Assembly: GCA_017475785.1 (NCBI GenBank)
Contig: JAFVEX010000102.1
Location: forward strand, 1-7,188
Direction of reading: 5' to 3'
DNA from: Eubacterium sp.
GTDB taxonomy: Bacteria; Bacillota_A; Clostridia; Lachnospirales; Lachnospiraceae
DNA: 7,188 nt
The position numbers and the translations under genes were made by a program. The notes beneath the pieces are model-generated. The model was given only the letters and a program-made list of their open reading frames with translations, had not been told where the DNA came from and made no database searches. Below, in pieces: positions 6,041-7,188 of this stretch; the first letter of the stretch is position 1, and every line of letters begins with the position of its first letter.

Positions 6041-7188
6041 TTCAACAATTGCTCCTGTTCCTGTAATTTCTGCCGCAGCACCGACACAGGCTTCGTCTGT
6101 GTCAAATACGTCTCACGGCCGGAAAAGAGAATCACGCCTGTCTGGATCCGTCCCGCTGTCCTGCGGTCCAGATGATGCTGGATCCGCTCCGCGACAAGGC
6201 TGATGACTGCCTCTACATATCCGGGAGCCTCCTGGCGAAGGACAAGGAGTGCCTCGTCTGTCGTCAGACAGTCGAGAATCTTCAGAACGGTGCCAGACGG
6301 AACGCCTGAGCGCAGCGCGGCGGCGGCAAGCAGCTCCATTCTTGCGTCAGATTCTCTGGAATGTGTGTTCATGATGCCGCCGGAAAGCTTGATAAACTTG
6401 CCGATGTGCGCGACGAACAGAATCCCGCGTATCCCCACGGCTTCAGCCATGTCCAGTGTCTCGCCGACAAAATTACTGCATTTCATGGAAAAATCCGGAT
6501 TGAGCGCGGTTTTCTCCCGCAAAAAATGTGCCCCGTAATTTCCGGGCGACATAATGATCCACTCATATCCGGACGCATACAGCATCTTCAGTTCCAGCTC
6601 AATAGAATCCAGAAGCGCCCTCTGGCTCATCGGCAGAACAATTCCGGATGTGCCCAGAATAGAAATCCCGTCCACGATGCCCATCTGGCTGTTAAACGTT
6701 TTCTCCGCGACGAGGCGGCCTTCCGGGACGGAAATCGTGACTTCCACCCCGCCCTCATAACGGCATGCAGCGCATATCTCCTGCACTGCCGTCCGGATCA
6801 TGGACCGGGGTCCGGAATTAATTGCAGGCGCGCCGACAGGCTGATCCAGCCCAGGCCTTGTCACCGTTCCGACGCCCTCACCTCCAAGGATCCGGATCTC
6901 GTCCGAGCAGATCCTGCGGACCTCTGCAAATACCAGAATTCCATCCGTTACATCAATATCATCTCCGCCGTCCTTGCGCACAGCGCATCGGACACAATCG
7001 GGAAGACCATCTCCTGCCCTGCATACCGAGGTGCCTTCAATAATCAGATGCAGAAGCACACCTGCGGGCGTCATAAGCGGCATTTCCTCGACCGGCACAC
7101 CAGTGAACAGCATCATCGCGGCGGCTTTCGCCGCGGCTGCCGCGCAGGTTCCTGTCGTGTATCCATTGCGCAGAAGCTTGTGGTTGAC
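6037..7188 (-). CDS. cbiD: CbiD, cobalt-precorrin-5B C1-methyltransferase (first few codons missing)
   Basis: 383 residues are visible; the reading frame is open through the right edge, so the true start lies just outside. The visible protein begins VNHKLLRNGYTTGTCAAAAA, and the LRxGYTTGTCAAAAAKAA block is the N-terminal signature of CbiD, so probably only a few residues are lost. CbiD methylates C1 of cobalt-precorrin-5B to give 6A in the oxygen-independent pathway. Other family blocks, numbered from the first visible residue, are VRKDGGDDIDVT at 70-81, GGEGVGTVTRPGL at 102-114, GAPAINSGPR at 119-128, FNSQMGIVDGISILGTSGIV at 165-184, PGNYG at 215-219 and AHIGKFIKLSGG at 260-271. In the last block the family usually has GHxGK, so the alanine is a mild deviation. 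Starting at the internal ATG at 7116 would delete the conserved N-terminal block and is not correct. The stop overlaps cbiF by four bases. Confidence 0.97.
   Translation of the reverse strand, partial: VNHKLLRNGYTTGTCAAAAAKAAAMMLFTGVPVEEMPLMTPAGVLLHLIIEGTSVCRAGDGLPDCVRCAVRKDGGDDIDVTDGILVFAEVRRICSDEIRILGGEGVGTVTRPGLDQPVGAPAINSGPRSMIRTAVQEICAACRYEGGVEVTISVPEGRLVAEKTFNSQMGIVDGISILGTSGIVLPMSQRALLDSIELELKMLYASGYEWIIMSPGNYGAHFLREKTALNPDFSMKCSNFVGETLDMAEAVGIRGILFVAHIGKFIKLSGGIMNTHSRESDARMELLAAAALRSGVPSGTVLKILDCLTTDEALLVLRQEAPGYVEAVISLVAERIQHHLDRRTAGRIQTGVILFSGRETYLTQTKPVSVLRQKLQEQEQLLK
6052..6056 (-). promoter_or_regulatory. Ribosome binding site of cbiF
   Basis: AGGAG in the last codons of cbiD, 11 bases upstream of the cbiF ATG at 6040, a rather long spacing. 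It lies at the end of a small tandem duplication of ACAGGA (6064-6059 and 6058-6053). Confidence 0.5.

Noticed and set aside
7121..7134. GC-rich hairpin (GCGGC, TTTC loop, GCCGC) near the right edge, as a possible regulatory element
   Set aside because: It lies inside the conserved CbiD alanine-rich block and is explained by runs of GCN alanine codons around one lysine; there is no T-tract or other sign of a terminator.

Overview
The window is a nearly complete slice of an anaerobic (cobalt-early) cobalamin biosynthesis operon. Every gene is on the minus strand, so transcription runs from the right edge (7188) to the left edge (1). In transcription order the genes are cbiD (5' end cut by the right edge), cbiF, cbiG, cbiH, a three-domain cbiJ-cbiE-cbiT fusion, cbiA, and the first 22 codons of cbiB, which runs off the left edge. 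No RNA gene, mobile element, CRISPR array, promoter or terminator is visible, and no gene-free stretch exceeds 45 bases.

The organism is probably an anaerobic Gram-positive bacterium of the clostridial type (Bacillota) with moderately high GC. This is inferred from the cbi-type oxygen-independent enzyme set (CbiD and CbiG present, none of the oxygen-dependent CobG/CobN type enzymes seen), clear purine-rich Shine-Dalgarno sites and TTG starts. The taxon is a guess; the pathway assignment is not.

Layout from right to left: 7188-6037 CbiD (C1 methylation); 6040-5285 CbiF (C11 methylation); 5288-4194 CbiG (lactone opening); 4197-3466 CbiH (C17 methylation and ring contraction); 3473-1506 CbiJ-CbiE-CbiT (reduction, then C15 methylation/decarboxylation and C5 methylation); 1503-112 CbiA (a,c-amidation); 66-1 CbiB (aminopropanol attachment, N-terminus only). 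The first four junctions overlap (ATGA, ATGA, TTGA, then 8 bases), the fifth has a 2-base gap, and only the last, cbiA-cbiB, has a real spacer (45 bases). That spacer is mostly three perfect copies of a 13-bp tandem repeat.

Together the genes turn cobalt-precorrin-3 into cobalt-precorrin-8: CbiH makes cobalt-precorrin-4, CbiF 5A, CbiG 5B, CbiD 6A, CbiJ 6B, CbiT 7 and CbiE 8. The next enzyme, CbiC (methyl shift to cobyrinate), is not in the window and presumably lies outside it, as do CbiL, the cobaltochelatase and the uroporphyrinogen methyltransferase. CbiA then acts on cobyrinate, and CbiB acts late, on cobyric acid.

I found no undescribed system. The points most worth a second look are the tandem repeat that sets the cbiA-cbiB spacing and the single polypeptide carrying three consecutive pathway steps.
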